DNA from: Sphingomonas ginsengisoli An et al. 2013
GTDB taxonomy: Bacteria > Pseudomonadota > Alphaproteobacteria > Sphingomonadales > Sphingomonadaceae
Direction of reading: 5' to 3'
NCBI RefSeq assembly: GCF_009363895.1
Contig: NZ_CP045434.1
Location: forward strand, 1,612,001 to 1,676,000
Length of the DNA: 64,000 nucleotides
Of this stretch, positions 46,177-54,827 are shown piece after piece (positions within the stretch are counted from its first letter, which is position 1; every line of letters begins with the position of its first letter). Both the position numbers and the translations under genes were made by a program. The notes below the pieces were generated by a model that worked only from the letters and a program-made list of their open reading frames with translations, was not told the DNA's origin and ran no database searches.

Positions 46177-47358
46177 CTATTTGACGCCAAGTTTGGAAAT
46201 GAACCCTGCTAGATTGAGGTCACTCGGCCCGTCCTCCTTAACGATGCCGTCCGAGGTATTGCGGAACAGCGCATTGAGGATGATCTGCCGGTCCTCGTCG
46301 GATGCTGCCGCCTCGCTGGTCAGCGACAAGTAAGTCTCGGTCATGATCGCGCGCTCGTTCGCGTCGTTTCTCAAGTGATGCTCGCTCAGGTAGAGCTTTG
46401 TCAGAATGCGCCCGAGCCAGAAGACCATCGTGGACAAAAAAGCGAGTGCACCAGACACAACGACATAGAGCGCCACAGGAGCGTTTTTGTTAGCGTCGCC
46501 CGCGTGCTCAAGAATGATACTGCCGCCGATCCAAAAGCCTACGATGATCGAAAGGACCGCCAGCGGGAAGAACAACTGCAAGCGGCTGACGGCCTTGGCC
46601 TCTCGCGTGCTATGTTGGTCCGCCTTGCGCCGCCAGTAATCAACAGGAGCCTTTAGGCGCATCTTCTCCGTAAAAGCTGCTTCGGTCGAGATGATTGAAT
46701 CAATAGCCTTCGTGCCTGCGAGCGCCATTCTGTGATTTTGTGCACGCCACTGTGCGAGTTTACCGACATATCGTCTGATTGCTTTCCTCGCGCTCAATCT
46801 GAGAAGTCGCTCGTAAGCTCTCTGACGCTCGACCTGTGCCGTTTCAGCGCGACGTGTTGCATCGCTCAGGCCAGCCTTGAAATTTGCTCGTTCCTTCTGA
46901 AGCGCAGTTCGCATTTCGGGAATGCCGCGCATGTCCGGAAAGATCGCGAGGAACATACCCAGCGCCAACTCGGGACGAATGGCCTGTGCTCCTCCGACTT
47001 CGCCCCGCAGAAAAGCCCATGCGAAGCCCGCTGTGTTAGCGCCGTGCTTCTCGAAGATATCTAACACCAACGAACCGTTTTCGCTGGACGATGTCAGCAG
47101 CCTGTTAGGTAAGTAGGTTGCTGCGATGGGTTGAAGCGCCACAATCGGCGTTCCTTGCCCTCGTGCAGTCAAAACCTGATTTTCGAATTCATCCCATACG
47201 GCGTTATTATTGACGGCAGAGTTCCTGATAAAATCATAGCTACTCTGTAAGAGCCAGAGCCAATTCTTACGCTCTTGCGCGATCCATGCGGAAACCTCAT
47301 CCCACGATTTGAACTCAGTTTTGACGCCGCCTCCGGTATCAAAGAGAATTCCTTGCAT
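46177..47358 (-). CDS. DUF6161-like membrane protein
   Basis: 393 residues. A soluble N-terminal part of about 265 residues, rich in Arg, Ala and Glu (coiled-coil part near 165-215), then two membrane helices (LFFPLAVLSIIVGFWIGGSI and LYVVVSGALAFLSTMVFWLG) and a cytosolic end with ERAIMTETYLSLTSEAAASD, DRQIILNALFRNTSDG. This last part matches my memory of DUF6161 proteins, whose function is unknown. GGTGAG precedes the ATG at 47358. Gene order with the small unknown genes suggests cargo rather than a virion gene. Confidence 0.72.
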   Translation of the reverse strand: MQGILFDTGGGVKTEFKSWDEVSAWIAQERKNWLWLLQSSYDFIRNSAVNNNAVWDEFENQVLTARGQGTPIVALQPIAATYLPNRLLTSSSENGSLVLDIFEKHGANTAGFAWAFLRGEVGGAQAIRPELALGMFLAIFPDMRGIPEMRTALQKERANFKAGLSDATRRAETAQVERQRAYERLLRLSARKAIRRYVGKLAQWRAQNHRMALAGTKAIDSIISTEAAFTEKMRLKAPVDYWRRKADQHSTREAKAVSRLQLFFPLAVLSIIVGFWIGGSIILEHAGDANKNAPVALYVVVSGALAFLSTMVFWLGRILTKLYLSEHHLRNDANERAIMTETYLSLTSEAAASDEDRQIILNALFRNTSDGIVKEDGPSDLNLAGFISKLGVK

Positions 47359-47385
47359 AGTTGCTCACCCCAAAAAAGGTGCTTC

Positions 47386-47865
47386 TCATTTGGGCTCTCG
47401 GTTGAGCCCCGCGATCTTGCGCGCCATGGTCCGCGCTTCCTCAATGGTCGCGACATGCTCGAATGTCGGCACCTCGCCCTTGCACAACAGGTTTGCCATC
47501 GTTTCGCTGATGGTTGAGGGAACGATTGGACGCGGGCCGGTCGCAGTCGGACCTTGCCGAATTGACTCGCCGCGACTTGTGAAGAGGGCGGCGTAAGTCA
47601 TGTCGGTAGTTCGGGCGTCGCAATCGTATGTGTAGCGGCGCATGGCGTAGGAGACATGGTCAGGTAGCTGTGCCTCGGGCGCGAGGTTGACGATCAGCGT
47701 CCAAACATCCTTCCTCGTCGGCGTCTTCTGGATGGTTTCCAAATCAAGGAAAATACCCGACGCGTTATCGCCGGTCAGGGCTACGAACAGATAGTCGTGC
47801 TCCGCTAGCGCGGGTGTCGAAAACGCAAGTGCCGCCGATGCGAACACAACGATTGGTAGTTTCAA
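47386..47865 (-). CDS. Hypothetical exported protein
   Basis: 159 residues with a TTG start chosen because GGGGG lies five bases upstream. Signal peptide MKLPIVVFASAALAFSTPALA followed by a domain with SGIFLDLETIQKTPTRKDVWTLIVN and two Cys (YTYDCDART, LLCKGEVPT). The pattern of a surface-adhesion-like small periplasmic protein (YTYDC) is seen in many proteobacterial genomes. Not placed in a named family. Confidence 0.72.
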   Translation of the reverse strand: MKLPIVVFASAALAFSTPALAEHDYLFVALTGDNASGIFLDLETIQKTPTRKDVWTLIVNLAPEAQLPDHVSYAMRRYTYDCDARTTDMTYAALFTSRGESIRQGPTATGPRPIVPSTISETMANLLCKGEVPTFEHVATIEEARTMARKIAGLNREPK

Positions 47866-47910
47866 GTAAACCCCCTACTGTCATTTGCGGGTCTGCATCG
47901 TGCGACCACA

Positions 47911-47944
47911 AAAGAAAAGACCCCCGGCAACTATACCGGGGGTC
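47911..47944 (-). terminator. Rho-independent terminator of the 47986-49115 gene cluster
   Basis: GACCCCCGG (47919-47927) and CCGGGGGTC (47936-47944) form a perfect 9-bp stem with 8-base loop; on the minus strand TTTTCTTTT follows. Confidence 0.88.
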
Positions 47945-47985
47945 TCCAGTGCGCGCAGAGCGCGCCCTCGTGGTTGAGTGATTAT

Positions 47986-48354
47986 TTAGGCCGACGCCTT
48001 CGACCGTCGAGCCCGACGCTTCACTGGAGCCGCTTCGCCAGCGCCAATGGCGTCGTCGAGTTCGCCTCCCTCGACCGCGCTGCGGAAATGCTTGAGATAC
48101 TCGGGGAAGCGCTCGCTCGGCACGTAGTGCTCGCTCTTACCCCCAACGGCAAAGCCGGGGGTGAACTTCACGGTGTTGTTCGCAACAGTGAAGTTTTTCC
48201 GTCCCCGAACTGGATCGACGCTGGCGAACTGGCGCTCGGTGCGGTCGATCATTTTGGTCACCCGCTTACGGTCCTTGGAAGGATCGTGGGGCTTACGGTT
48301 GAAGATTTCTTCGAGCTTATCGTCGGCCAATGCGAGCAGTGATTTGAGCGACAC
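47986..48354 (-). CDS. Small hypothetical basic protein
   Basis: 122 residues. The frame is open much further upstream, but GGAGG lies eight bases before the GTG at 48354, and this start (MSLKSLLALADDKLEEIFNR) removes the overlap with the gene before it. The N-terminal half is charged and helical, followed by VRGRKNFTVANNTVKFTPGF and a basic tail (APVKRRARRSKASA). Unknown family; the basic tail suggests nucleic-acid contact. Confidence 0.68.
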   Translation of the reverse strand: MSLKSLLALADDKLEEIFNRKPHDPSKDRKRVTKMIDRTERQFASVDPVRGRKNFTVANNTVKFTPGFAVGGKSEHYVPSERFPEYLKHFRSAVEGGELDDAIGAGEAAPVKRRARRSKASA

Positions 48355-48409
48355 CGGTGCAACCTCCGTGTTATGGATTTTGCACCGATCTATCGCATCA
48401 ACGGTGTTG

Positions 48410-48652
48410 TCAACGTCGCGCCTCAATCCAATGATTCCACGCCTCAACAATACCTCGCACAGTCTTTGGCGCGTCGGCGGGCAAGGGTTCGAATGATATT
48501 TCACTGAAGCACCCGCTAGCCGGATTGAATCGGCACACCAACAATCCGCCTGTTTCCCCGAGATAGACACTCCAGCGAACCGACCGCCATAATCGGTCTG
48601 GTCCGTGGCCGTGCACCATCGCCGCACAAACCTTGTCAAAGTCGATAGTCAT
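48410..48652 (-). CDS. Small hypothetical protein
   Basis: 80 residues, MTIDFDKVCAAMVHGHGPDR and then WSVYLGETGGLLVCRFNPASG. GGAGG lies six bases before the ATG at 48652. Contains two Cys and an aromatic-rich centre, and no membrane segment. Its start overlaps the stop of the Cys-motif gene by four bases. Not recognised. Confidence 0.68.
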   Translation of the reverse strand: MTIDFDKVCAAMVHGHGPDRLWRSVRWSVYLGETGGLLVCRFNPASGCFSEISFEPLPADAPKTVRGIVEAWNHWIEARR

Positions 48653-48843
48653 TCCTCGCCTCCAAGCTGGCGCAAGAGATCGCAAGCGATGCACTCGGGG
48701 TCGATGCAGACCTCGCCTCGGGTTGCCTCACAGGGTTCGGAGATGCGCCGCTCGCGAATCTCTTCGAGCAGCCACATCTTGGTCACTTGGCAACTCTCGC
48801 AGTCGGGGTCGTGGCACGGGGTGAAGCGCATGCGGTGTTTCAT
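48649..48843 (-). CDS. Small protein with a duplicated CxDPxCxxC motif
   Basis: 64 residues from the ATG at 48843. It has CHDPDCESC (residues about 9-17) and CIDPECIAC (about 48-56) flanking a helix (KMWLLEEIRERRIS). The two matching nine-residue motifs, six Cys in all, suggest one or two zinc sites made from a duplicated knuckle. ATGA overlaps at both ends couple it to the HTH gene before and to the 80-residue gene after. Function unknown. Confidence 0.7.
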   Translation of the reverse strand: MKHRMRFTPCHDPDCESCQVTKMWLLEEIRERRISEPCEATRGEVCIDPECIACDLLRQLGGEE

Positions 48844-49115
48844 CTGCCCATCCGGTTTTCTGGTCGCTCGGACCATTCGAGGAGTTCCGATCGCCGCCAC
48901 CGTGGCGAGGTCGTGAAGCCCACCGGACGCGGCCAACCTTTGCGCGGATTGTTGCGCAGATCGTGCAGCGAAACCTTGGACATCTTCAGCCACTCGCAGA
49001 CCTCGTCGATGGTGAGGAACTCGTCCTCCCATTGGGCGCGCGCCACGGCCACGACATCGTCGATAGCTGTGCGAACAAGTTCGCCGATCATCTGGTCAAG
49101 AGTTGAAGTCGTCAC
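48840..49115 (-). CDS. Small HTH protein (AlpA/excisionase-like)
   Basis: 91 residues with a GTG start. EFLTIDEVCEWLKMSKVSLH with DLRNNPRKGWPRPVGFTTSPRWRRSELLEWSERPE is the helix-turn-helix plus wing of the excisionase/AlpA group, similar in type to the 36301-36513 gene but longer, with an N-terminal helix. First gene of a coupled chain (49115, 48843, 48652, then 48354). It may regulate the chain or act in excision. Confidence 0.75.
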   Translation of the reverse strand: MTTSTLDQMIGELVRTAIDDVVAVARAQWEDEFLTIDEVCEWLKMSKVSLHDLRNNPRKGWPRPVGFTTSPRWRRSELLEWSERPENRMGR

Positions 49116-49222
49116 TTAGTCGTTCGTCCTTTCGGGCGAGCGCCTACTTACTCAGACGAACAACTTCTCGCAATATAGCGAACAATAAACATCAGTATAA
49201 CAAAGCTCAACCTAGTCAATAT

Positions 49223-49429
49223 CTAAGACTTCATCTTGCTCTTCCAAGGAACAACATCGATCTTAAGTGCAGCGCGCTCCCATTCCGTCACGGCACTTGC
49301 CTCACCGCCTAGCACGCGGTCGAGATGGTAGAGGATTTGGTCACGCTCTGACTGGCGAAGCGCGCGGTAACGCTCGGGCTCCACCCCAATGCGGACGATT
49401 GAGGGTCCGGTCGCTCTTACTCGGCTCAT
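49223..49429 (-). CDS. Small hypothetical protein, divergent from the tail operon
   Basis: 68 residues from the ATG at 49429, with GGAGG five bases before it; the frame is open to 49516 without a comparable site. MSRVRATGPSIVRIGVEPER, then a helical part (RALRQSERDQILYHLDRVLG) and a short basic end. Not recognised. Leftward transcription stops short of the HTH gene cluster. Confidence 0.65.
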   Translation of the reverse strand: MSRVRATGPSIVRIGVEPERYRALRQSERDQILYHLDRVLGGEASAVTEWERAALKIDVVPWKSKMKS

Positions 49430-49453
49430 TCGGCCCTCCATGGTCGCTCGCGA

Positions 49454-49459
49454 TAAATA
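49454..49459 (+). promoter_or_regulatory. TAAATA box before the tail-fibre operon
   Basis: GATAAATATGG; 22 bases before the ATG at 49482. The last base of the box begins an 8-codon frame (ATG at 49459) that ends with an ATGA overlap at 49482. As a -10 box it would start transcription near 49466. Confidence 0.4.
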
Positions 49460-49481
49460 TGGTGTGTCTAGAACTCGCGCC

Positions 49482-49619
49482 ATGAAGTCGGTTCCGCGCA
49501 AGCGGTGGACCGGCACCTACTCCTCCGTGTTGCCCGACAGCGTGGTCTTCCTCGCCGACAGCGACGGCAAAACTATTTTCACTGACGATAACGGCGTGCC
49601 GTTCACGGTGTCGCGTTGA
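49482..49619 (+). CDS. Small hypothetical protein at the start of the virion operon
   Basis: 45 residues, MKSVPRKRWTGTYSSVLPDS and then a short beta-like stretch (VVFLADSDGKTIFTDDNGVP). Its stop overlaps the TTG start of the tail-fibre gene (TTGA at 49616-49619), so the two are coupled. Not recognised, but the position suggests a minor virion or assembly factor. Confidence 0.6.
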   Translation: MKSVPRKRWTGTYSSVLPDSVVFLADSDGKTIFTDDNGVPFTVSR

Positions 49620-51829
49620 TCCCGTTCAATTCGCGCCCTCTCTCGCAGGTAACGGGAAGTGACAAGGGTCTCGCTGGTCTCCTGACCTACGGCGAGGCTC
49701 TCGGCCTGTTCGCGCCTATCGGCACCGCCACGGCCAACCTCGTTCACCAGAGCGACCTCACCGCCGCCGTCAACTCGATCAACACCGCGCTCGCCAACAA
49801 GGCGACGCTCAACCACTCGCATCTGATTTCGGATGTCACCGGCCTGCAATCGGCACTCGATGGGAAGGCGGCGCTAAGCCACACTCACGCCATTAGCTCC
49901 GTCACGGGGCTCCAGACGGCCCTAGACGCCAAGCAGTCGCTTAGCCTGTTGCTGACCAGCATCGCTGCGCTTTCGCTTCCCGGCAACGGCGGCAAGGTGT
50001 TGGCGGTCAAGCAGGACGGCACCGGCTTTGAGCTTGTTTCGGCCACCACAAGTCCTGCCACCACTACGCTATCAGCGCTCACCTTGGCGGCGACTAGCGC
50101 CACCGCTGGCGCGCTCTATTCGACAACCATCTCGGGCAAGACATCTGGCTCGACGATTACCGCCACCGCGAGCGACGGCACCACCCTAACTGTCAGTGGA
50201 ACGACGCTCAGCGGAACCTTCGCCAGCGCGGGCACGAAAACGGTCACGCTTACTGAAACGCTGGCCGGTGCAACCAACACTCCGCTGGCGACCAACATCA
50301 GCGTTACGGTCGCCGTCGCTGCGGTGACGCTCGCCACCCTTAGCTTGTCCCCCACCAGCGTTGCGATGGGAGCGACCTACAGCGCAACCATCTCGGGCAA
50401 GACTGCCGGTTCGACAGTCACCGCAACTTCAAGCGACGGCACCACGCTGACCGTCTCCGGCACGACCGTCACTGGTAAGTTCAACTCCTCGGGTTCGCCC
50501 ACGGTAACGCTTACCGAAACACTCGCTGGCGCGACCAACACACCCAAGGCCACGACGATCTCGGTTGCCGTCACGTCGGGCAACACGCCCACGCTCACCG
50601 TGGATAACACTTACTACGCGCCCGATATGTCGTTTGACAGCGTAGCGACTTATCCGCCCGAACCGGTCTTTCTTGTTCCGGCGACGGCAACCGTTGGCGA
50701 CAGTCTTCGGCTCGAAGCTTCAACCGTCATCGACTTCTCGACGACGCTGTTCTCGCAGGCCGTCGTTCTCAGCAATCCCACAGCGACCGGCAACAACTGG
50801 GTTTTCCCCGGCCTTGGCACGCGCGTCAGCCCGAACGAAACCTTCTTCCGCGCGCGCTTGGAAAATGCCGCCGCGACCAAGGCTTCGCCGTGGACGACGA
50901 TCATCAAGCATGGCGACATTACCGCGCCGACGATCACTAGTGCCTCGACCGCTTCGTTCCCCGAGAACAGCCCGGTCGCCTTCACCCTTACGGCAAGCGA
51001 GCCGGTCACTTGGGCGCTCGACACCACCTATGGCGATGCCACGCTGGTTGAACTTTACAACGGCAACATCATCCGCCTCGCTGGTAACGCGCTGCCCGAT
51101 TACGAAGGGCCGCATAAGAGCTACACGTTTAAGGTCACTGCGACCGATACAGGCGGCAATGTTTCAACGCCTCAGATTGTCACGATCAACATTACTGACG
51201 TTTACGAGGTTCAGCCGCAGAAGCTGAACACGAACGACAAGAAGAGCACCGTTTTCGTCAGCACAGACGGGCTCACGATGCACGGTTCAGGATCGAACGG
51301 CACCTATCAGGGCGTGCGTTCTCTCAACCAAGTTCTACCCAGCACCGACGTGTATTTCGAGGTCAAGGTTACCGGCCTTGCCGCCGACAATCACTGCGAC
51401 TCGCTGCTCGGTTTGGCGACCGCAGCCTACGGCATCAACTCCACGAATATTCCGTCACCCGGTTCGGCTTCCGGTAACGATCCGACTGGCGTCACTGCCT
51501 CGTTCTCCCAATACGGCAACTACGGGTTTCAGGGTGGCTACAATTACCCAACGCCGGGGTTGGGCTTCTCCGAACTTGTGCTCAACGATGTCGTCATGGT
51601 GCGCGTCCGTCGCCCTTCGAGCGGCAACGCGACGATGTGGATCGGTGTCAACGGCACGTGGCGCGGCGGCACCGATTTCACGAACCTTTCGACCGGCTTG
51701 ACCATGCAGGGCGGCACCATGGCCGAATGCTTCGTGCACGTCGGCACCCGCAACGAAAACCAACTCACAGTCAACTTCGGGGCGACGGCGTTCGCCTACA
51801 CTCAACCCAGCGGCACGGTGACCATGTAA
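49616..51829 (+). CDS. Tail-fibre-type protein with duplicated Ig-like domains
   Basis: 737 residues with a TTG start. The N-terminus holds two copies of a phage tail-fibre repeat (HSHLISDVTGLQSALDGK at about 67-84 and HTHAISSVTGLQTALDAK at 89-106). Two near-identical Ig-like domains follow (about residues 150-236 and 237-323; both contain TISGKT, SDGTTLTVSGTT and TVTLTETLAGATNTP). Then cadherin-like segments and a C-terminal SPRY-like domain from about residue 540. This is a virion surface protein for adhesion. The stop overlaps the next start (TAATG). Confidence 0.85.
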   Translation: MIPFNSRPLSQVTGSDKGLAGLLTYGEALGLFAPIGTATANLVHQSDLTAAVNSINTALANKATLNHSHLISDVTGLQSALDGKAALSHTHAISSVTGLQTALDAKQSLSLLLTSIAALSLPGNGGKVLAVKQDGTGFELVSATTSPATTTLSALTLAATSATAGALYSTTISGKTSGSTITATASDGTTLTVSGTTLSGTFASAGTKTVTLTETLAGATNTPLATNISVTVAVAAVTLATLSLSPTSVAMGATYSATISGKTAGSTVTATSSDGTTLTVSGTTVTGKFNSSGSPTVTLTETLAGATNTPKATTISVAVTSGNTPTLTVDNTYYAPDMSFDSVATYPPEPVFLVPATATVGDSLRLEASTVIDFSTTLFSQAVVLSNPTATGNNWVFPGLGTRVSPNETFFRARLENAAATKASPWTTIIKHGDITAPTITSASTASFPENSPVAFTLTASEPVTWALDTTYGDATLVELYNGNIIRLAGNALPDYEGPHKSYTFKVTATDTGGNVSTPQIVTINITDVYEVQPQKLNTNDKKSTVFVSTDGLTMHGSGSNGTYQGVRSLNQVLPSTDVYFEVKVTGLAADNHCDSLLGLATAAYGINSTNIPSPGSASGNDPTGVTASFSQYGNYGFQGGYNYPTPGLGFSELVLNDVVMVRVRRPSSGNATMWIGVNGTWRGGTDFTNLSTGLTMQGGTMAECFVHVGTRNENQLTVNFGATAFAYTQPSGTVTM

Positions 51830-54417
51830 TGCATAACCTCGACGGATCGCCGTGCGGCGGATTCAAAATCAACACTATGCCGTTGGGCGCTGGTGGCTTC
51901 GTCACCAGTTGGGACCAAGCCCAAGACGGCAGCTATGCCGTGCACGGCACCGATGTCGCGATGTGCTACATTCGCGAACTCAGTCCGCTTGCCTCGCAGT
52001 GGCGTCTTCTCATCACGCCGACGAGTATGCCGAGCGGCTACGTCACGCCCAACAACAACAGCATGGGCGACAGCGGTTGCGCAGCTTTGCGCATCTCTCG
52101 CAGCAACCCCAACCGCATCTTTTTGTCGTGGCAGAGCTACAGCTTTATCAGCGACGATAAGGGCGTCACTTTCCGCGTCTGCACCTCGCTCGGCCAGAAG
52201 TATGGCTACGGCAACACGGGCGCGCAGCGTCGCTTTGCGAGCTTCGCCAGCGACATTCATCCGACCAATCCGGACATCATCGTTTACGGCACCTATCGCG
52301 GACCAAGCGGCTCGACCGAAGACACGACCAAGGAAGGCGTTTTCTACACTCAAAATGGTGGCACGAGTTGGAGCCGTGTAAGCGGTCTTCCGCGCGCCAT
52401 TATGATGGACAACAACGGTGCGCCCGGTCGCTACCTCGTCCGATTCGACCACACCACCCCGACGAATGTTTACATTCACGTGCCGGGTTCGGGTCTGTAT
52501 CGCAGCACCACTGGCATCACCGGCTCGTTCAGCCTGATTGCTTCGACGCCGCTCAAGACAAGCTGCATCCGTATCAACAACGGCGACGTGTGGCTGACCT
52601 CGTTCCGCGACAATGGTGGACCGCCGACTAATGACCTGTTCAAGGTTGCGTCGGGCACGACCACAGTGACGAGCTATGCATGCGGCATTAGCGGCATCGA
52701 CCAGTTCGACATCGATCCCAACAACTCGAACCTCATCATTGGCGGGAACGAGAACGGCGGCATGTGCATCAGCCGTGACGGCGCTGCGACTTGGACCAAC
52801 GTTAGCTCTACGCGCGGTGACGGTGAGATCGCTTGGATTTCGAACACCGACAAGGGTCGCTACTTCGCGAATATCAAATTCGACCGGACAATCGCCAACA
52901 AGATTTGGTGCACCGATGGCGTCGGCGTTTCGAACACCACCACTCCGACCGTGGGCGGGAGCATCCTTTGGCACGACCAGTCGCAAGGTAACGAAGAGCT
53001 AATCGTTACCCGCATCAACACGTTCGCGACGATTTCTGCACCGTTCGTCAACTGCTGGGATAAGCCGATTTGGAAGCTCAAGAACCTCGACAAATGGACG
53101 AACAACTTCACCTATCCCACTGTTGGCGGAGCGCCGCGCGATGTCGGCACGGTGACCATCGGCTACGGCGTCGATCAGGCCATTGATGACGCGAACTATC
53201 TCGTCGGGCTGGTCGGTCAGGGTGCGACCATCAACGGCTACAGCACGGACGCGGGCGAGACCTTCACACAGTTCGATAGCACGAAGTTCCCGGCTGCGGT
53301 GCTGGCCGAACAGTCGAATGGCGGTCGCCCCGGTGGCTGTGTCGCGGTCTCAAACAAGACCAACATCATCATCACGCCCGCCAACAACGGCACCGCCTAT
53401 TACACCAAGGACGGCGCTGCGACGTGGAACACCGTCAAGCTCGACGGTGTGAATGCAGTCAGTGGTTGGAACAACGCTTATTACACGCCGCGCTTCAATG
53501 TGACGGCTGACAAGCAGCGCCCCGGCGTTTTCGCCTGCTACTATACCGTTCAGCCGCCGACCGTAGCGACGGTTGCTGCAACCGCCAACTTGGCGCTGTC
53601 GGGCGGCACCGCGTTCCCAGTCGTTGACGGCTATCAGACGCAGCTTGGCGACCTCGTGGTTCTGCGCCTTCAGACCAGCACTGCGCAAAACGGTGTCTAT
53701 GTAGTGGGCGGCACCTCGACCGCATGGACGCTTACGCGGCACCCCGAATACGACACTTACATCAAGCTCCAGAACAACGGCACGCAGCTTGGTGGCGCGG
53801 GTGCGACTATCCAGTGGGGCGGGTTCCAGTTCACCGCACCGAACGGCGGAACGCTCGGCACGAGCGCGATCACCGTCACTCGCCAGACACCCGTCTATCG
53901 CTACGGTGGCATGTGGGTGACCACCGATGGTGGCGACACTTGGACGCGCACTATTTCCGGCTTGATCGACACGCTAGGGACTGCTGACAATCGGCAGTTT
54001 TGGGCTGGTCAGCTTGAGTATGTTCCCGGTTTCAGTGGTGAACTGCTTTACTGCGGTCACTCTGACCAAGGTCCGGACTCATTGGTCTGGATCAAGAATG
54101 ACGGCGCGACGCGACAGGACATGCGCAGCACCGTCCGCGATGTGTCGAGCTTCGGTTTCGGTGCACCGTTCCCCGGCCAGACCCGACCTAGCGTCTTGTT
54201 CGCGGGTAAGGTCAACGGCGTGGCAGGCACCTACTTCAGCTACGATTGGTTCGCGACTGATCCCATCCTTGTCGAGCGCTATGTCCAGAACTCGGTGAAC
54301 GGCATCGGCTCGACCGCCATGTCTAAGCACAAGTTCGGCATCGGTCTTGCGGCGAGCGGCGGCGCGCCCGGTTCGGTCTATCGCTGGGGAGTTCAGGGTC
54401 GGGGTAAGGCCGCATAA
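51829..54417 (+). CDS. Virion protein with Asp-box (BNR/sialidase-like) beta-propeller
   Basis: 862 residues from the ATG at 51829. It has a series of Asp-box repeats spread over the chain: SDDKGVTF, QNGGTSW, SRDGAATW, STDAGETF, KDGAATW and TDGGDTW. These mark a six- or seven-bladed beta-propeller as in sialidases and glycosidases. An inserted segment near residue 585-675 (ANLALSGGTAFPVVDGYQTQ, then NGVYVVGGTSTAWTLTRHPE) is a common phage tail-fibre module. It may bind or degrade a surface glycan of the host. No catalytic residues are assigned. Confidence 0.85.
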   Translation: MHNLDGSPCGGFKINTMPLGAGGFVTSWDQAQDGSYAVHGTDVAMCYIRELSPLASQWRLLITPTSMPSGYVTPNNNSMGDSGCAALRISRSNPNRIFLSWQSYSFISDDKGVTFRVCTSLGQKYGYGNTGAQRRFASFASDIHPTNPDIIVYGTYRGPSGSTEDTTKEGVFYTQNGGTSWSRVSGLPRAIMMDNNGAPGRYLVRFDHTTPTNVYIHVPGSGLYRSTTGITGSFSLIASTPLKTSCIRINNGDVWLTSFRDNGGPPTNDLFKVASGTTTVTSYACGISGIDQFDIDPNNSNLIIGGNENGGMCISRDGAATWTNVSSTRGDGEIAWISNTDKGRYFANIKFDRTIANKIWCTDGVGVSNTTTPTVGGSILWHDQSQGNEELIVTRINTFATISAPFVNCWDKPIWKLKNLDKWTNNFTYPTVGGAPRDVGTVTIGYGVDQAIDDANYLVGLVGQGATINGYSTDAGETFTQFDSTKFPAAVLAEQSNGGRPGGCVAVSNKTNIIITPANNGTAYYTKDGAATWNTVKLDGVNAVSGWNNAYYTPRFNVTADKQRPGVFACYYTVQPPTVATVAATANLALSGGTAFPVVDGYQTQLGDLVVLRLQTSTAQNGVYVVGGTSTAWTLTRHPEYDTYIKLQNNGTQLGGAGATIQWGGFQFTAPNGGTLGTSAITVTRQTPVYRYGGMWVTTDGGDTWTRTISGLIDTLGTADNRQFWAGQLEYVPGFSGELLYCGHSDQGPDSLVWIKNDGATRQDMRSTVRDVSSFGFGAPFPGQTRPSVLFAGKVNGVAGTYFSYDWFATDPILVERYVQNSVNGIGSTAMSKHKFGIGLAASGGAPGSVYRWGVQGRGKAA

Positions 54418-54420
54418 ATA
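54415..54420 (+). promoter_or_regulatory. TAAATA box at the terminase start
   Basis: TAAATA begins with the TAA stop of the previous gene. It ends six bases before the in-frame ATG at 54426 (and touches the ATG at 54420). No Shine-Dalgarno precedes either. Confidence 0.4.
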
Positions 54421-54827
54421 TGGCCATGGATTCCAGCAACGTCACGCCCATCAAGCGGCAGGGAAACGCGACCAGTTTCAAGCCCGGTCAGAGCGGCAAT
54501 CCCCACGGCGTCACGGGCGTCGAGCGCGATCTCAAGATGCTTCAGTCGCACCTTGGCGAACTGTTCGATGCCAAGATGGCAAAGAACATTCCGCCTGCGC
54601 TTCGGCTACACAATCGCTTGCTCAAGAACACCAAGGAGATGACCGTCAAGGAAATGCTCCAGTTGCTCGAACTGACCTACAAGTATGGGTTGGGCACGGC
54701 GCGGCAGATGGAAGCGCGTCGTTCGACCGACACCCTCGAATACAACACTCGCAACATCGACCCGGCGAAGAAGGCGGCGATGATTGCGATCCTTCAAGAG
54801 ACTGAAGAAGACGCAAACAACGAGTGA
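54420..54827 (+). CDS. Small terminase-type protein (DUF5681-like N-terminus)
   Basis: 135 residues (ATG at 54420; ATG at 54426 is equally possible). The start VTPIKRQGNATSFKPGQSGN with PHG is the DUF5681 signature found in phage small terminase-like proteins. A helical middle part and a short acidic end follow. It lies directly before the large terminase, with stop and start overlapping (GTGA). Role: DNA recognition for packaging. Confidence 0.82.
   Translation: MAMDSSNVTPIKRQGNATSFKPGQSGNPHGVTGVERDLKMLQSHLGELFDAKMAKNIPPALRLHNRLLKNTKEMTVKEMLQLLELTYKYGLGTARQMEARRSTDTLEYNTRNIDPAKKAAMIAILQETEEDANNE

Noticed and set aside
47974..48342. A 122-codon open frame on the plus strand antisense to the 47986-48354 gene
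   Set aside because: The minus-strand gene has a strong GGAGG site and a terminator behind it; the plus frame has no ribosome-binding site.
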